A stretch of DNA of 64,000 bases from Marivivens niveibacter (GTDB taxonomy: Bacteria > Pseudomonadota > Alphaproteobacteria > Rhodobacterales > Rhodobacteraceae): assembly GCF_002150005.2 (NCBI RefSeq), contig NZ_MSPP01000003.1:248001-312000 (forward strand), in the 5' to 3' direction. Each line of letters starts with the position of its first letter. The first letter of the stretch is position 1. Positions 17,131 through 25,582 of the stretch are shown piece after piece. The notes beneath the pieces are model-generated. The model saw only the letters and a list, made by a program, of their open reading frames with translations. It made no database searches and was not told where the DNA came from. The position numbers were made by a program, and so were the translations under genes.

Positions 17131-18461
17131 TGTATCGGCTCATTGAAAAAGGTTTGATGTTTGGCAATCTGGTGCGGATCGACAGCCCAGTTTTGGTTGA
17201 ACGTTACAACCGCGCCCTGAAATCCCTGACGGGTCATCAGACGGAACAAACCGAATTTCACATCGACATTTCGGGTTTTTCGCCAGAGGTCGCAGATGAA
17301 TTGGGCGACCCGCTGTATCTGAACCAGTCGGGCGTGAACCGCCAGTTTATCCTGCTCACGACGGAGCAAAAAACCGCGCCATTATTAGACGCAAAATTTT
17401 CCACTTCGCGCGGGATACTGCGGCAATTCATCGACGCAAATCATGAACAGCTGTTTGCACTTACCGCTCGTGATGCCGTTGCGGGTGAAATGGTGAATTC
17501 GGTTTATCACGCCGATACGCCAAATGATTTGTTCAACATTCGCCGTATCACGATCGAGGCAGACACGACCCAAGGCACCGTGAAAACAGCCGCCACATTG
17601 GGCAAGTTGATTGATCGGTTCAAATCCGAACCGGACGCATGGTGGGATGATGTGCTGATTGGCGAAATGATCGGATTGGCCAAAGAAACGGGTGATGTAA
17701 CGCGCAATCCTGTGACTTTGACGCAAAACAGTTTCGACGCCGATGACTTTTGGACAGCACACTTTGGCGGCGTATACCTATTTCGCAGCTACGGCGATCC
17801 GGTTGTGATTGCACATGATCGGCTGGCTGTTGATGCGAAATGCATAACCTTGGCGGATCGGGGCGCGATTGCAAAATTTCTGCGCCAAAATCGTTTGGCC
17901 GAACCGTTGGCAGATGCGCGCGGCGTTGATGCCGCCTCTATTCTGCATCAGAAAATGGATTTCATCGTGGCCGAGGTCGCTGCGCGCCATGGTGAAACAT
18001 TAGTAGGCGCCACGCGGCGCGATATGCGCATTCTGGGCCGAAAATACGCAGCAGAGCTGCCGCCAGAATGGAAAGGTTTGGCCGCTTTGGCACGCTGGGC
18101 CGAAGGTGCCGGGGAATGGCCCCGCATCGACAGCGATCATCCCGCATATTTCTATTCGCTGCGAGCGTCGCGTAGCAAAAACACCGATCTGGTAAACATG
18201 CTGCTGGCCGAACTGGCGCCACTGGATGTGCGGCAGCTGTTCATCTGTCATAAAGACGCGTTTTACGCGGATTACGCCAAATGGTCGGATGCGAAAAAAG
18301 ACTATGTGGCGGATTTTCTGGCTCGTGAATATGCAGCGGACAAAGCAGGCACACGCGCCAAATTATTTGGGCATCACGGGCTGCCGAACGTGCCAAAAAC
18401 CGAAAAACGCGATATCCTAGATGCGGTTGGCCCTTGGGGTGCGATCAGACGGGGGCGGTGA
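17127..18461 (+). CDS. Unknown 444-residue protein of the AAA+ operon
   Basis: 444 residues, no signal peptide or membrane helix. It begins M-Y-R-L-I-E-K-G-L-M-F-G-N-L-V and has an N-terminal segment F-H-I-D-I-S-G-F-S-P-E-V near residue 47. I associate this pattern, from memory and with low certainty, with an uncharacterised Rhodobacterales family (possibly DUF6638). No catalytic motif can be seen. It overlaps both neighbours (four bases upstream, one base downstream), so it belongs firmly to the operon. It is as large as the ATPase partner genes and may be a core component. Confidence 0.82.
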   Translation: MMYRLIEKGLMFGNLVRIDSPVLVERYNRALKSLTGHQTEQTEFHIDISGFSPEVADELGDPLYLNQSGVNRQFILLTTEQKTAPLLDAKFSTSRGILRQFIDANHEQLFALTARDAVAGEMVNSVYHADTPNDLFNIRRITIEADTTQGTVKTAATLGKLIDRFKSEPDAWWDDVLIGEMIGLAKETGDVTRNPVTLTQNSFDADDFWTAHFGGVYLFRSYGDPVVIAHDRLAVDAKCITLADRGAIAKFLRQNRLAEPLADARGVDAASILHQKMDFIVAEVAARHGETLVGATRRDMRILGRKYAAELPPEWKGLAALARWAEGAGEWPRIDSDHPAYFYSLRASRSKNTDLVNMLLAELAPLDVRQLFICHKDAFYADYAKWSDAKKDYVADFLAREYAADKAGTRAKLFGHHGLPNVPKTEKRDILDAVGPWGAIRRGR

Positions 18462-18727
18462 TGCGGTTTATCTATTTTATGGTTTTGGGCTTTGTCGTTT
18501 TGACGGCTATCTATTTTGTGGTGTCGATCTATTCGCGATCGGTTCGCCGCGAACGATTGGAAAAACATTGGGATCACGACAATCCGGGGGGTGATCCTGC
18601 GGCGCGTGCGGATTATATCAACGCGGGAATGGCAAAATACGAAACGGGTTTTCGTAAAAAGCTGATTTTTTTGGTCTATGTTGTACCGATCATAACGGTT
18701 GGCGTGATCATGTATCTGGTGAATTGA
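18461..18727 (+). CDS. Small membrane protein, two helices
   Basis: 88 residues from the ATG at 18461, which overlaps the previous stop by one base. An N-terminal membrane helix (about 3-24) is followed by a charged cytoplasmic-looking segment (R-S-V-R-R-E-R-L-E-K-H) and a second helix at about 66-87. Unknown family; it is the third small membrane protein in the operon. Confidence 0.75.
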   Translation: MRFIYFMVLGFVVLTAIYFVVSIYSRSVRRERLEKHWDHDNPGGDPAARADYINAGMAKYETGFRKKLIFLVYVVPIITVGVIMYLVN

Positions 18728-18734
18728 GAATAAG

Positions 18735-19400
18735 ATGAAATTAAAAACCTTCTTTCGTTTGGTTGTTGCTGTCCTATTGCTGCCGTTTTTTCATTATTTG
18801 CTGCCTCAGCATGACATCGCGCGGATCACGTCGACAGAAATCATTCGTCAGGATTTTTCAGGTTTTAACCGTCTGTTCTATGCGCAGGCCGACAGCGGTA
18901 GCGCCGAACAAACGACTCGCGATTTGCGTTTGATCAATACCGTCCGTCAACAGACATATCTGTTGGGCTTTATCCGCGGTGGCGATGATACGATGGTGTT
19001 CCGGAACGAAGACACGGGTTGGATTTGGCCGCCTTATTTCAAATTTGATAGTTCGGATTTGCAGGCCGAGGCCGCCGATTACGCCAAAGCGACCGATCAG
19101 TATTACCTAATTACGCACTATGGTTGGCGGAACCGAGTCTTTAGCATTTACCCCAACGCGATTTCGATCAAACCGATCGAAGACCCGAATATGCGCATTA
19201 TTCCGTGGTTCAACATCGCCTTCTTTATCGCGTTGATGGCGGGCATCTTGTTTGTCCGTGCTGCATGGTTCCAATTCCGCGAACGGTCGCTGGATCCTGC
19301 AATGGACCGCGTTGGCCATAAATGGGACGAAGTCGAAGCAGGCGTTGCGAAACGAAAATCCCGTTTGGGCCGCTGGATGGATAGCTGGAAATCGAAATAA
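18735..19400 (+). CDS. DUF1523 family membrane protein
   Basis: 221 residues. An N-terminal membrane helix (about 6-24) is followed by H-D-I-A-R-I-T-S-T-E, then a soluble beta-rich region with F-R-N-E-D-T-G-W-I-W-P-P-Y-F-K-F-D near residue 97 and T-H-Y-G-W-R-N-R-V-F-S-I-Y-P-N-A near 132, then a second helix at about 158-178 and a basic cytoplasmic tail. These motifs are the DUF1523 signature as I know it. The soluble part is likely periplasmic. Function unknown; it is the seventh protein in the run from the coiled-coil gene if small genes are included. Confidence 0.87.
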   Translation: MKLKTFFRLVVAVLLLPFFHYLLPQHDIARITSTEIIRQDFSGFNRLFYAQADSGSAEQTTRDLRLINTVRQQTYLLGFIRGGDDTMVFRNEDTGWIWPPYFKFDSSDLQAEAADYAKATDQYYLITHYGWRNRVFSIYPNAISIKPIEDPNMRIIPWFNIAFFIALMAGILFVRAAWFQFRERSLDPAMDRVGHKWDEVEAGVAKRKSRLGRWMDSWKSK

Positions 19401-19402
19401 CC

Positions 19403-19819
19403 ATGCCGTCGGTTCTGTTCGTTTGCCTGGGTAATATCTGCCGTTCTCCGGCGGCCGAGGCTGTGTTGCGTGAGCTGGCTCCAGATTGGGTGACCGATAG
19501 TTGCGGCACCGCAGGTTACCATGTCGGAGAGCCACCATACGGTCCTATGCAGCAGGCCGCCCGTGGCCGAGGCATCGAAATGTCGGACCTGCGGGCGCGT
19601 CAATTTAGTCGCGCCGACTTTGATCACTTTGATCTGATTTGCTGTATGGACGACGAAAACCTAGCGAATGTCGAACGGTTGCGCCCAGCAGGGAACACAA
19701 CCCCTGTTCGATTGTTCGCCGACGGGCCAGTCCCCGATCCGTACTATACCCGTGATTTTGACGGCTGTTTGGATATTGTCCAGACAGCTGCCCAAGCGCT
19801 GGTTACGCGCGGCACATAG
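19403..19819 (+). CDS. Low-molecular-weight protein-tyrosine phosphatase
   Basis: 138 residues. The catalytic loop C-L-G-N-I-C-R-S-P has nucleophile Cys8 and Arg14, and the general-acid motif is D-P-Y-Y near residue 112, so all catalytic parts are present. It follows DUF1523 by two bases and is probably the last gene of the operon. In bacteria these enzymes often regulate polysaccharide export through tyrosine kinases, but no kinase is nearby. A role in regulating this operon's complex is conceivable. Its 3' end overlaps a convergent lipoprotein gene by 17 bases. Confidence 0.93.
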   Translation: MPSVLFVCLGNICRSPAAEAVLRELAPDWVTDSCGTAGYHVGEPPYGPMQQAARGRGIEMSDLRARQFSRADFDHFDLICCMDDENLANVERLRPAGNTTPVRLFADGPVPDPYYTRDFDGCLDIVQTAAQALVTRGT

Positions 19820-20114
19820 ATTCAGCAGTATTTGCGAAATTGCGGTAACGCGCCCAGAATGCTTCGTCGGTGCTGCGGTTTGATTGGCGTGTTTCTTGTG
19901 CCAGATGCGGGTCAGCAAAGAATTCAGCAGCGCGCGCCTGATCCGATCCGCGCAACGTTTGGTTCGCCGCACGTTGAACACACGAACACAGCGCCGAATT
20001 GGCTGCCGACCGGCCGCCAGCCATGCACGCGTTGCCGATTTCGCCGGAAACACGTCCTGCACCGCAAGAAACTAGAACAAAGCAAGCCGCAGCTGCCATC
20101 GTAAAACGGATCAT
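19803..20114 (-). CDS. Small lipoprotein
   Basis: 103 residues from the ATG at 20114, which gives a lipoprotein signal with lipobox L-V-S-C; an upstream ATG would hide the signal. The mature part has a second and third Cys in G-N-A-C-M and L-C-S-C-V, then a helical region ending M-C-R-A. The even spacing of Cys suggests disulfides in the periplasm. The family is common but unnamed in Rhodobacterales as far as I recall. Convergent overlap with the phosphatase gene. Confidence 0.78.
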   Translation of the reverse strand: MIRFTMAAAACFVLVSCGAGRVSGEIGNACMAGGRSAANSALCSCVQRAANQTLRGSDQARAAEFFADPHLAQETRQSNRSTDEAFWARYRNFANTAESMCRA

Positions 20115-20147
20115 TCGTTCACCTCTGCTCTGGCCGCGCGCTGATCT

Positions 20148-20321
20148 ATGCCGCGTCACGGACTAGTTGTGCATAAGGTGCCAGAACACGCGCCCGATGT
20201 CTACGCGCCCCGTCGGCTGGATATCGCGCATGGGATGGACGCCTACCCAAAGGAACAAGGCGAGGGCTATGAGGATAGTTTGCTGATCTGGCCTGCGAAC
20301 GTTGCCGTAGGGGTATTATAG
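20148..20321 (+). CDS. Possible 57-residue small protein
   Basis: An ATG at 20148 opens 57 codons ending in TAG, with an in-frame stop directly upstream. The peptide is polar at first (P-R-H-G-L-V-V-H-K), has several Tyr/Asp residues, and ends in a short hydrophobic tail. There is no good ribosome site, and it could be chance or a gene remnant. It lies between the lipoprotein gene and the GAF gene. Confidence 0.28.
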   Translation: MPRHGLVVHKVPEHAPDVYAPRRLDIAHGMDAYPKEQGEGYEDSLLIWPANVAVGVL

Positions 20322-20343
20322 GATAGCGGATAGAGGAGGATCC

Positions 20344-21198
20344 ATGTCCGAGTACCAAGAACTAAATACAACTCATCGCCATCCCGAGGCCGTTGTCGCG
20401 GACATCCCTTCAAACGAAGAACGAAGGCTGGCGTCGGTCAAACGATCAGGGCTAATGGATAGCGAGAACCTATCGCGGTTCGATATTTACACGCGCCTGT
20501 TTCGACACATCGCGGGCGTGCCGATTGCTTACACTGGCCTGTTAGACGAAGCGCGCCAGTATTTCCTATCTGAAAATTTCACCGGTTGCTTGCTGGGCGC
20601 CAAAGAGGTCGCACGCAACGACACCTTGTGCCAGCACGCACTGCTAAGCACGAAGCCGATCATCGTGAATGACATGCGTCAGCATCCGACGTTTGAAAAT
20701 CATCCGTTGATCGTGGGTGATCCCTATTGGGTGTTCTGGGCCGGTTTTCCGCTGGTCACCTCCGAAGGCTACGTTTTGGGCACGCTATGCGCGGTGGATT
20801 TTGAACCACGCGAACTGACGGACGAACAGATTGACCTGCTATCGGGCGTGGCTGCGGATATGACGATGTCGATCCAATTGCAGACCGACCAACAGGAACT
20901 GATCGCCGACAAAGCACTAGATGTCATGACAGCACTCAAAAAAAATGGTATGCTGTCGGTGGATGAAGCGTTGGCGTTTTTGAAAATTTGTTCGGGAAAA
21001 ACTCTATCGTCGACAGAGGTCACGCTGCTGGGCGCGTTGGGGTTGATCGAAAAAACGGATGCGGGCCTAGACCTGACACCCAAGGGCCGCACCATCAAAA
21101 CCGACCACGGGCTGGGGCCATCCAGCTACAAGGTCGCCGCATCACCGCTCAAGGATACCGAACTGTTGGGCGCAATGCTGGACGATCTGGATTTCTAA
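20344..21198 (+). CDS. GAF domain protein without output domain
   Basis: 284 residues, preceded by a strong AGGAGG ribosome site. Residues about 20-185 form a GAF domain with the usual features: N-E-x-x-R-L-x-x-V-x-x-S-G-L, D-x-L-C-Q-H-A-L near 95, V-x-D-M-R-x-H-P-x-F near 110, and G-x-P-L-V-T-x-E-G-Y-V-L-G-T-L-C-A-V-D near 138. The C-terminal 90 residues have no kinase, cyclase or phosphodiesterase motif and look like a small winged-helix fold. It is likely a sensory protein acting through partners; the adjacent 102-residue protein is a candidate. Confidence 0.85.
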   Translation: MSEYQELNTTHRHPEAVVADIPSNEERRLASVKRSGLMDSENLSRFDIYTRLFRHIAGVPIAYTGLLDEARQYFLSENFTGCLLGAKEVARNDTLCQHALLSTKPIIVNDMRQHPTFENHPLIVGDPYWVFWAGFPLVTSEGYVLGTLCAVDFEPRELTDEQIDLLSGVAADMTMSIQLQTDQQELIADKALDVMTALKKNGMLSVDEALAFLKICSGKTLSSTEVTLLGALGLIEKTDAGLDLTPKGRTIKTDHGLGPSSYKVAASPLKDTELLGAMLDDLDF

Positions 21199-21210
21199 GG
21201 GACAAAGCCA

Positions 21211-21519
21211 ATGTTTACCAAAGTCTACAATCTCAAATTCCCTGGCATCGAAGAAGCCAAAATCGCGGTGTCGTTCCTATCCGAAGAGATCGGCGGGTCC
21301 ATCGCGGACGCGAATATCTCTAACCTGTCGATCCTTTTGGACAAAGAGGGCCAAGTGTCCGTCAGCGTCCGTTTCGACAGCGCGTCCGAGATGAAAAAAT
21401 TCTGCGCCGCCAAAGGCGAAGTGTTCGACGGATTGCGCAAATCCTTTACGCTCAAGCTCCAAGAAATGTCCGCCGTCGCCGTGTTCAACTACGACCGAGA
21501 GGCAATGTCGACGATGTGA
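21211..21519 (+). CDS. Small conserved-looking hypothetical protein
   Basis: 102 residues, starting 12 bases after the GAF gene, so co-transcribed. It is soluble with an alternating alpha/beta pattern (F-P-G-I-E-E-A-K-I-A-V-S-F-L, then V-S-V-S-V-R-F-D-S-A) that could be a small ferredoxin-like fold. Not recognised. A partner of the GAF protein is a reasonable guess. Confidence 0.7.
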   Translation: MFTKVYNLKFPGIEEAKIAVSFLSEEIGGSIADANISNLSILLDKEGQVSVSVRFDSASEMKKFCAAKGEVFDGLRKSFTLKLQEMSAVAVFNYDREAMSTM

Positions 21520-21534
21520 GGGCGGGGTGCACCG

Positions 21535-22779
21535 CTAAGTATCAACGATCTCAGGAATTTCTGCGGGCTCGTGTAGACCGTCAGCGGTGCATAGCTGTAT
21601 TTCGTTGTTGTAGGTGTAGTTGATCACCTGCTGCGCTTCTGTATCTGCGCCGCCCAAAAAGCTCATCGCGACGCCTGTCACGATCCCGCCCAACGCTGTG
21701 ACGGCGGTCCCTGAAATTATACCAGCTTTCCAAGGATGACGTTCGGCCCAACTACGGGATTTGTTCAGTCGGTCATTTAGTTCGCGAATCGTTAGATACA
21801 TTTCACGGATAATCTGCGCGACGACCTTGGCCTTGTCTTCTTCCGACTTCGTTGCGGCTAGTTCGATCGACAGCCCGATGAGTTTTGAACGCAGGCGGTC
21901 GACGGGTTCTAATTCGTCTGGAACCTTATCCGTACTGTCCAATTGTTTGACGATAGCGGTCAGCGTGTCCTCAATCACCTGTGCCTGAAGTTTGGCAAGC
22001 GGCGCCAATGTTTCTGCGCGGGCGATCACGGACTTGGCCTGTGGTATCCACTCCGCGGCGCGCTCGTCGGCCAATTCGTCTTTGATCCGCTCAATTTCTG
22101 ACGCGACGGCCTCTGGCCCGCTGTCCCATTCGTCATTGTCGATTTCAGCGATGCGGCGCCAGAGTTCCCAATCCGGCGCGCGGCCCTCTAGCATGCCTTC
22201 GTACCAGTCGATCCAAAATGACATGTGGCCATTTTCACGCCAATGATTTTTTAAAAGGGCCCAGCGTTCTAAGACTAATGCTGGTGACGGCGCGGTTGGC
22301 CAAAGGCGCATTTGGAAAATATCTCGGGCACCACTTTTCGCTACTATTTTCAGGTTGTGTCTCAGTGCCGCCTCTATTTGGTTGTAGGCAGTATGAGTCC
22401 TAATCGCTGCTCTGGCTTGTTGAATCGAATTACTTGCCTCCAAGGCATGCATAGCTGTTGATCGAGCAACTTCGGCGTCGAAAGCTTGCGAGCGCAATGT
22501 GCGTGTTGTGATAGCGACGTATCTATTTTTGAAAAGCTCTCTTTGAGTGTGTCTTTGCTTTCTAGTTAGATCCACGCTCGGAAATGCGCCGAGAAGTGAT
22601 GCAATAAGGATGGATCTACAGACAAAAATGTCGAGTCGATCTATTGTGCGATCAGCGCCACATAAATTCGGCAGCAGCCGAGCAGCACAAAGACCCGCAA
22701 TAGCACTCCGAGTAGCTGGTTCGAGTTTAGCCACATGTGCGTCAAAATCAAAATCGCCTGCCATTCTGCCCTCGCTCAA
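21535..22779 (-). CDS. Hypothetical protein with C-terminal membrane helix
   Basis: 414 residues. The centre holds a W-I-D-W-Y-E-G-M-L-E-G-R segment near 210 and the following R-I-A-E-I-D-N-D-E-W-D-S-G-P-E-A-V, seen in a set of unnamed alphaproteobacterial proteins. A helical coiled region follows (about 225-340), then a Gly/Ala/Thr-rich membrane helix (about 355-378) and a short tail with Y-T-Y-N-N-E-I. Its 5' half has more rare-looking codons and lower GC than its neighbours, which hints at transfer. Convergent with the GAF pair and divergent from lepA. Function unknown. Confidence 0.72.
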   Translation of the reverse strand: MSEGRMAGDFDFDAHVAKLEPATRSAIAGLCAARLLPNLCGADRTIDRLDIFVCRSILIASLLGAFPSVDLTRKQRHTQRELFKNRYVAITTRTLRSQAFDAEVARSTAMHALEASNSIQQARAAIRTHTAYNQIEAALRHNLKIVAKSGARDIFQMRLWPTAPSPALVLERWALLKNHWRENGHMSFWIDWYEGMLEGRAPDWELWRRIAEIDNDEWDSGPEAVASEIERIKDELADERAAEWIPQAKSVIARAETLAPLAKLQAQVIEDTLTAIVKQLDSTDKVPDELEPVDRLRSKLIGLSIELAATKSEEDKAKVVAQIIREMYLTIRELNDRLNKSRSWAERHPWKAGIISGTAVTALGGIVTGVAMSFLGGADTEAQQVINYTYNNEIQLCTADGLHEPAEIPEIVDT

Positions 22780-22907
22780 CCTACGGTTAACTTGGGCACT
22801 TTATGCGCAGATCACAACCCCGTGACGTCAATCCTGATCTGCCTCTTGCAAAATGGCCCAAACCCCTACATAGACAGGCGCTGAACCCCATATAGGCTGC
22901 CTATCTC

Positions 22908-24707
22908 ATGACCGACCTGTCCCTTATCCGGAACTTCTCGATCGTTGCACATATCGACCACGGTAAATCGACCTTGGCCGACCGTCTGATCCAATCCACC
23001 GCAACCGTTGCGGACCGCGATATGAAGGCGCAATTGTTGGATTCCATGGACATCGAACGCGAACGCGGCATCACGATCAAAGCGAACACCGTGCGCATTG
23101 ATTACAAGGCAGATGACGGTAATACCTATGTGCTGAACCTGATCGACACCCCTGGCCACGTCGACTTTGCCTACGAAGTGTCGCGGTCCATGCGCGCGGT
23201 TGAAGGGTCTCTCTTGGTCGTCGATTCCACCCAAGGCGTCGAAGCGCAGACATTGGCCAACGTTTATCAGGCGATCGAGGCAGACCACGAAATCGTGCCC
23301 GTCCTGAACAAAATCGACTTGCCCGCCGCAGACTGCGACCGCGTGGCCGAACAGATCGAAGACGTGATCGGCATCGACGCGTCCGAGGCGCTGCAAGTCT
23401 CCGCAAAATCCGGCATCGGTATCAAAGAAACGCTCGAGGCGATTGTGCAACGCCTGCCTGCGCCGACGGGTGACCGCGATGCGCCGCTAAAGGCGATGCT
23501 GGTCGATTCGTGGTATGACGCCTATCTGGGCGTTGTCGTTCTAGTCCGCGTTGTGGACGGTGTTCTGAAAAAGAACGACAAGATCAAATTCATGTCTAAC
23601 GGCACGGTCCACCACGTCGACCGCGTTGGCGTGTTCAAACCAGGTATGTTGCCTGTGGATGATCTGGGGCCGGGCGAGATTGGGTTCCTGACCGCGTCGA
23701 TCAAACAGGTCCGCGACACCCGCGTTGGTGACACGATCACTCACGATAAAAAGGGTGCGGACACACCGCTGCCGGGCTTTAAACCATCGCAGCCTGTGGT
23801 GTTCTGTGGCCTGTTCCCAGTGGACTCCGCCGAATTCGAAGACCTGCGCACCGCCATTGAAAAGCTGGCGCTGAATGACGCATCGTTTAGCTATGAAATG
23901 GAAACCTCGGCCGCGCTGGGATTTGGTTTCCGCTGCGGATTCTTGGGCCTGTTGCACCTAGAGGTGATCCGCGACCGCATCGAACGTGAATACAACATCG
24001 AACTGATCACCACCGCGCCGTCGGTTGTGTACCACATGCACATGAAGGACGGGACGGTCAAAGAACTGCACAACCCCGCCGACATGCCCGATGTGACCCT
24101 GATCGACCACGTCGAAGAACCCCGCATCAAAGCGACCATTCTGGTGCCCGACGAATATCTGGGCGACGTTCTGAAACTGTGTCAGGACCGCCGCGGTATC
24201 CAGCTGAACCTGACCTACGCGGGTTCGCGCGCGATGACGGAATACGACCTGCCGCTGAACGAAGTGGTGTTCGATTTCTACGACCGCCTGAAATCCGTGA
24301 CCAAAGGCTACGCGTCCTTTGACTATCAGGTGATCGGCTACCGAGAGGACAATCTGGTCAAGATGTCCGTTCTGGTCAACGAAGAGCCTGTGGACGCGCT
24401 GTCCATGCTCGTGCACCGTGACCGCGCCGAAATGCGTGGCCGCGCGATGTGTGAAAAGCTCAAGGATCTGATCCCGCGCCACATGTTCAAAATCCCGATT
24501 CAGGCAGCGATCGGCGGCAAAGTCATCGCCCGTGAAACCCTATCGGCGATGCGTAAGGACGTGACGGCGAAATGTTACGGCGGCGACGCGACGCGTAAAC
24601 GCAAACTGCTGGACAAACAGAAGGCGGGTAAGAAAAAGATGCGCCAATTCGGCCGCGTCGAAATCCCACAAGAGGCGTTCATCTCTGCGTTGAAAATGGA
24701 CGATTGA
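22908..24707 (+). CDS. lepA: Elongation factor 4 (LepA)
   Basis: 599 residues, the family's usual length. The GTPase domain has G1 A-H-I-D-H-G-K-S-T near residue 14, the R-G-I-T-I-K switch I segment near 56, D-T-P-G-H near 80 and N-K-I-D near 133. The C-terminal LepA-specific domain is intact with [18 protein letters not shown]-x-G-K-K. It is a ribosome-associated GTPase that affects initiation or back-translocation. A strong terminator follows at once. Confidence 0.98.
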   Translation: MTDLSLIRNFSIVAHIDHGKSTLADRLIQSTATVADRDMKAQLLDSMDIERERGITIKANTVRIDYKADDGNTYVLNLIDTPGHVDFAYEVSRSMRAVEGSLLVVDSTQGVEAQTLANVYQAIEADHEIVPVLNKIDLPAADCDRVAEQIEDVIGIDASEALQVSAKSGIGIKETLEAIVQRLPAPTGDRDAPLKAMLVDSWYDAYLGVVVLVRVVDGVLKKNDKIKFMSNGTVHHVDRVGVFKPGMLPVDDLGPGEIGFLTASIKQVRDTRVGDTITHDKKGADTPLPGFKPSQPVVFCGLFPVDSAEFEDLRTAIEKLALNDASFSYEMETSAALGFGFRCGFLGLLHLEVIRDRIEREYNIELITTAPSVVYHMHMKDGTVKELHNPADMPDVTLIDHVEEPRIKATILVPDEYLGDVLKLCQDRRGIQLNLTYAGSRAMTEYDLPLNEVVFDFYDRLKSVTKGYASFDYQVIGYREDNLVKMSVLVNEEPVDALSMLVHRDRAEMRGRAMCEKLKDLIPRHMFKIPIQAAIGGKVIARETLSAMRKDVTAKCYGGDATRKRKLLDKQKAGKKKMRQFGRVEIPQEAFISALKMDD

Positions 24708-24710
24708 TAC

Positions 24711-24739
24711 AAAAAGCCCCGCAATTTGCGGGGCTTTTT
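24711..24739. terminator. Rho-independent terminator after lepA
   Basis: A 12-base perfect stem, left arm AAAAAGCCCCGC at 24711-24722 and right arm 24728-24739, with a five-base loop. The A/T ends allow it to work in both directions, also for the convergent antitoxin gene that ends at 24756. Confidence 0.9.
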
Positions 24740-24755
24740 ATTCTGTGAACCGGTT

Positions 24756-25202
24756 TTATGCTGCCATCAATTGGTAGCCTTCTTCATTTGAAGAAATTGT
24801 AATGTCTGAAGCTGCTGCATCAGACTGAATTTTTTTGACCAAATCTTCGATTGATCGGTCAAAGGCTTCAATAAGTTTTTCTCCGGCAATGCGTCGAATG
24901 ACGGTCTCTGCATTCGCGTCGATTGGGTGCTCACTTCGTTCCCAACGCCCAAGAGTTAAACCAGTCGAGTTCACCGTCTCCGCCAGCTGTGCTTGAGTAT
25001 AGCCCATTTCAGTGCGTAAAAAACGGAGCTCTTTGCCAGTCATTTTTCCGTTTTTTCCAACAATCCCACGGGCGATCTCTGCGTGGAGCCCTGCGATGTG
25101 GTGAATGGTAATTACCTCGTCGCCTTCATCGTCAATGATCGGGGTCAGACCGTCAATGAAGACATTGTCCAAGCCACATTCAATGTAATGATATTTAGCC
25201 AT
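24756..25202 (-). CDS. HTH antitoxin of a type II toxin-antitoxin pair
   Basis: 148 residues. The C-terminal half has a Cro/CI-type helix-turn-helix (about 55-105: G-K-E-L-R-F-L-R-T-E-M-G-Y-T-Q-A-Q-L-A and L-G-R-W-E-R), as in MqsA/HigA antitoxins. The N-terminal 45 residues (begins M-A-K-Y-H-Y-I-E-C-G-L-D-N-V-F) would bind the toxin. AGGAGAA precedes the ATG. It follows the DUF4258 gene by nine bases, the toxin-first order known from MqsRA and HigBA. The exact antitoxin family is uncertain. Confidence 0.82.
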   Translation of the reverse strand: MAKYHYIECGLDNVFIDGLTPIIDDEGDEVITIHHIAGLHAEIARGIVGKNGKMTGKELRFLRTEMGYTQAQLAETVNSTGLTLGRWERSEHPIDANAETVIRRIAGEKLIEAFDRSIEDLVKKIQSDAAASDITISSNEEGYQLMAA

Positions 25203-25211
25203 GGTATTCTC

Positions 25212-25568
25212 CTAAATCGTGCCTGCGCATGTTGATTGTTCATCAACCCACATGACAGTTACGACTTTTACCGTCTTGGTATTATAGTTAGGCACAACTA
25301 CCGCTGCTACATCTCGACCTTCGGAATTGGGTGTTTTACCCTGTATCTTATAGCGAAAGTAGCCGTGCTGGGTTGCTGAACTAGGATCGTCGTAAACGTA
25401 CCCATTCCTCAATAGATAGAGAACATCTGAAGTGGTTATACCACGATCGAGTAGTCGTTGCGTCGCATGCACTTTGTATGCGAGCGATAGAGCGGGGTGT
25501 TGCCCGATTTCTCGTATAGCATAGGTTGCATTGGTTGGACTCCAAGGTTCAGTCATTGGTCGATTCAT
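25212..25568 (-). CDS. DUF4258 domain protein, likely toxin
   Basis: 118 residues. DUF4258 proteins are small RelE/MqsR-like folds; here H-A-T-Q-R-L-L-D-R-G-I-T-T-S-D-V near residue 34, the strand-rich centre with Y-V-Y-D-D and Y-F-R-Y-K-I-Q-G-K, and the C-terminal V-K-V-V-T-V-M-W are visible. It is the first gene of the pair and would act as an mRNA interferase or related toxin if the pair is functional. The start at 25568 sits two bases from a perfect palindrome; an in-frame ATG at 25556 is an alternative. AT-richer than its surroundings. Confidence 0.8.
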   Translation of the reverse strand: MNRPMTEPWSPTNATYAIREIGQHPALSLAYKVHATQRLLDRGITTSDVLYLLRNGYVYDDPSSATQHGYFRYKIQGKTPNSEGRDVAAVVVPNYNTKTVKVVTVMWVDEQSTCAGTI

Positions 25569-25569
25569 A

Positions 25570-25582
25570 TATCACCGTGATA
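25570..25582 (-). promoter_or_regulatory. Palindromic operator of the toxin-antitoxin operon
   Basis: TATCACCGTGATA is a perfect 6+1+6 palindrome ending two bases upstream of the toxin ATG, covering its ribosome site. Type II antitoxins normally repress their own operon at such sites, and the adjacent antitoxin has an HTH. Confidence 0.65.
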
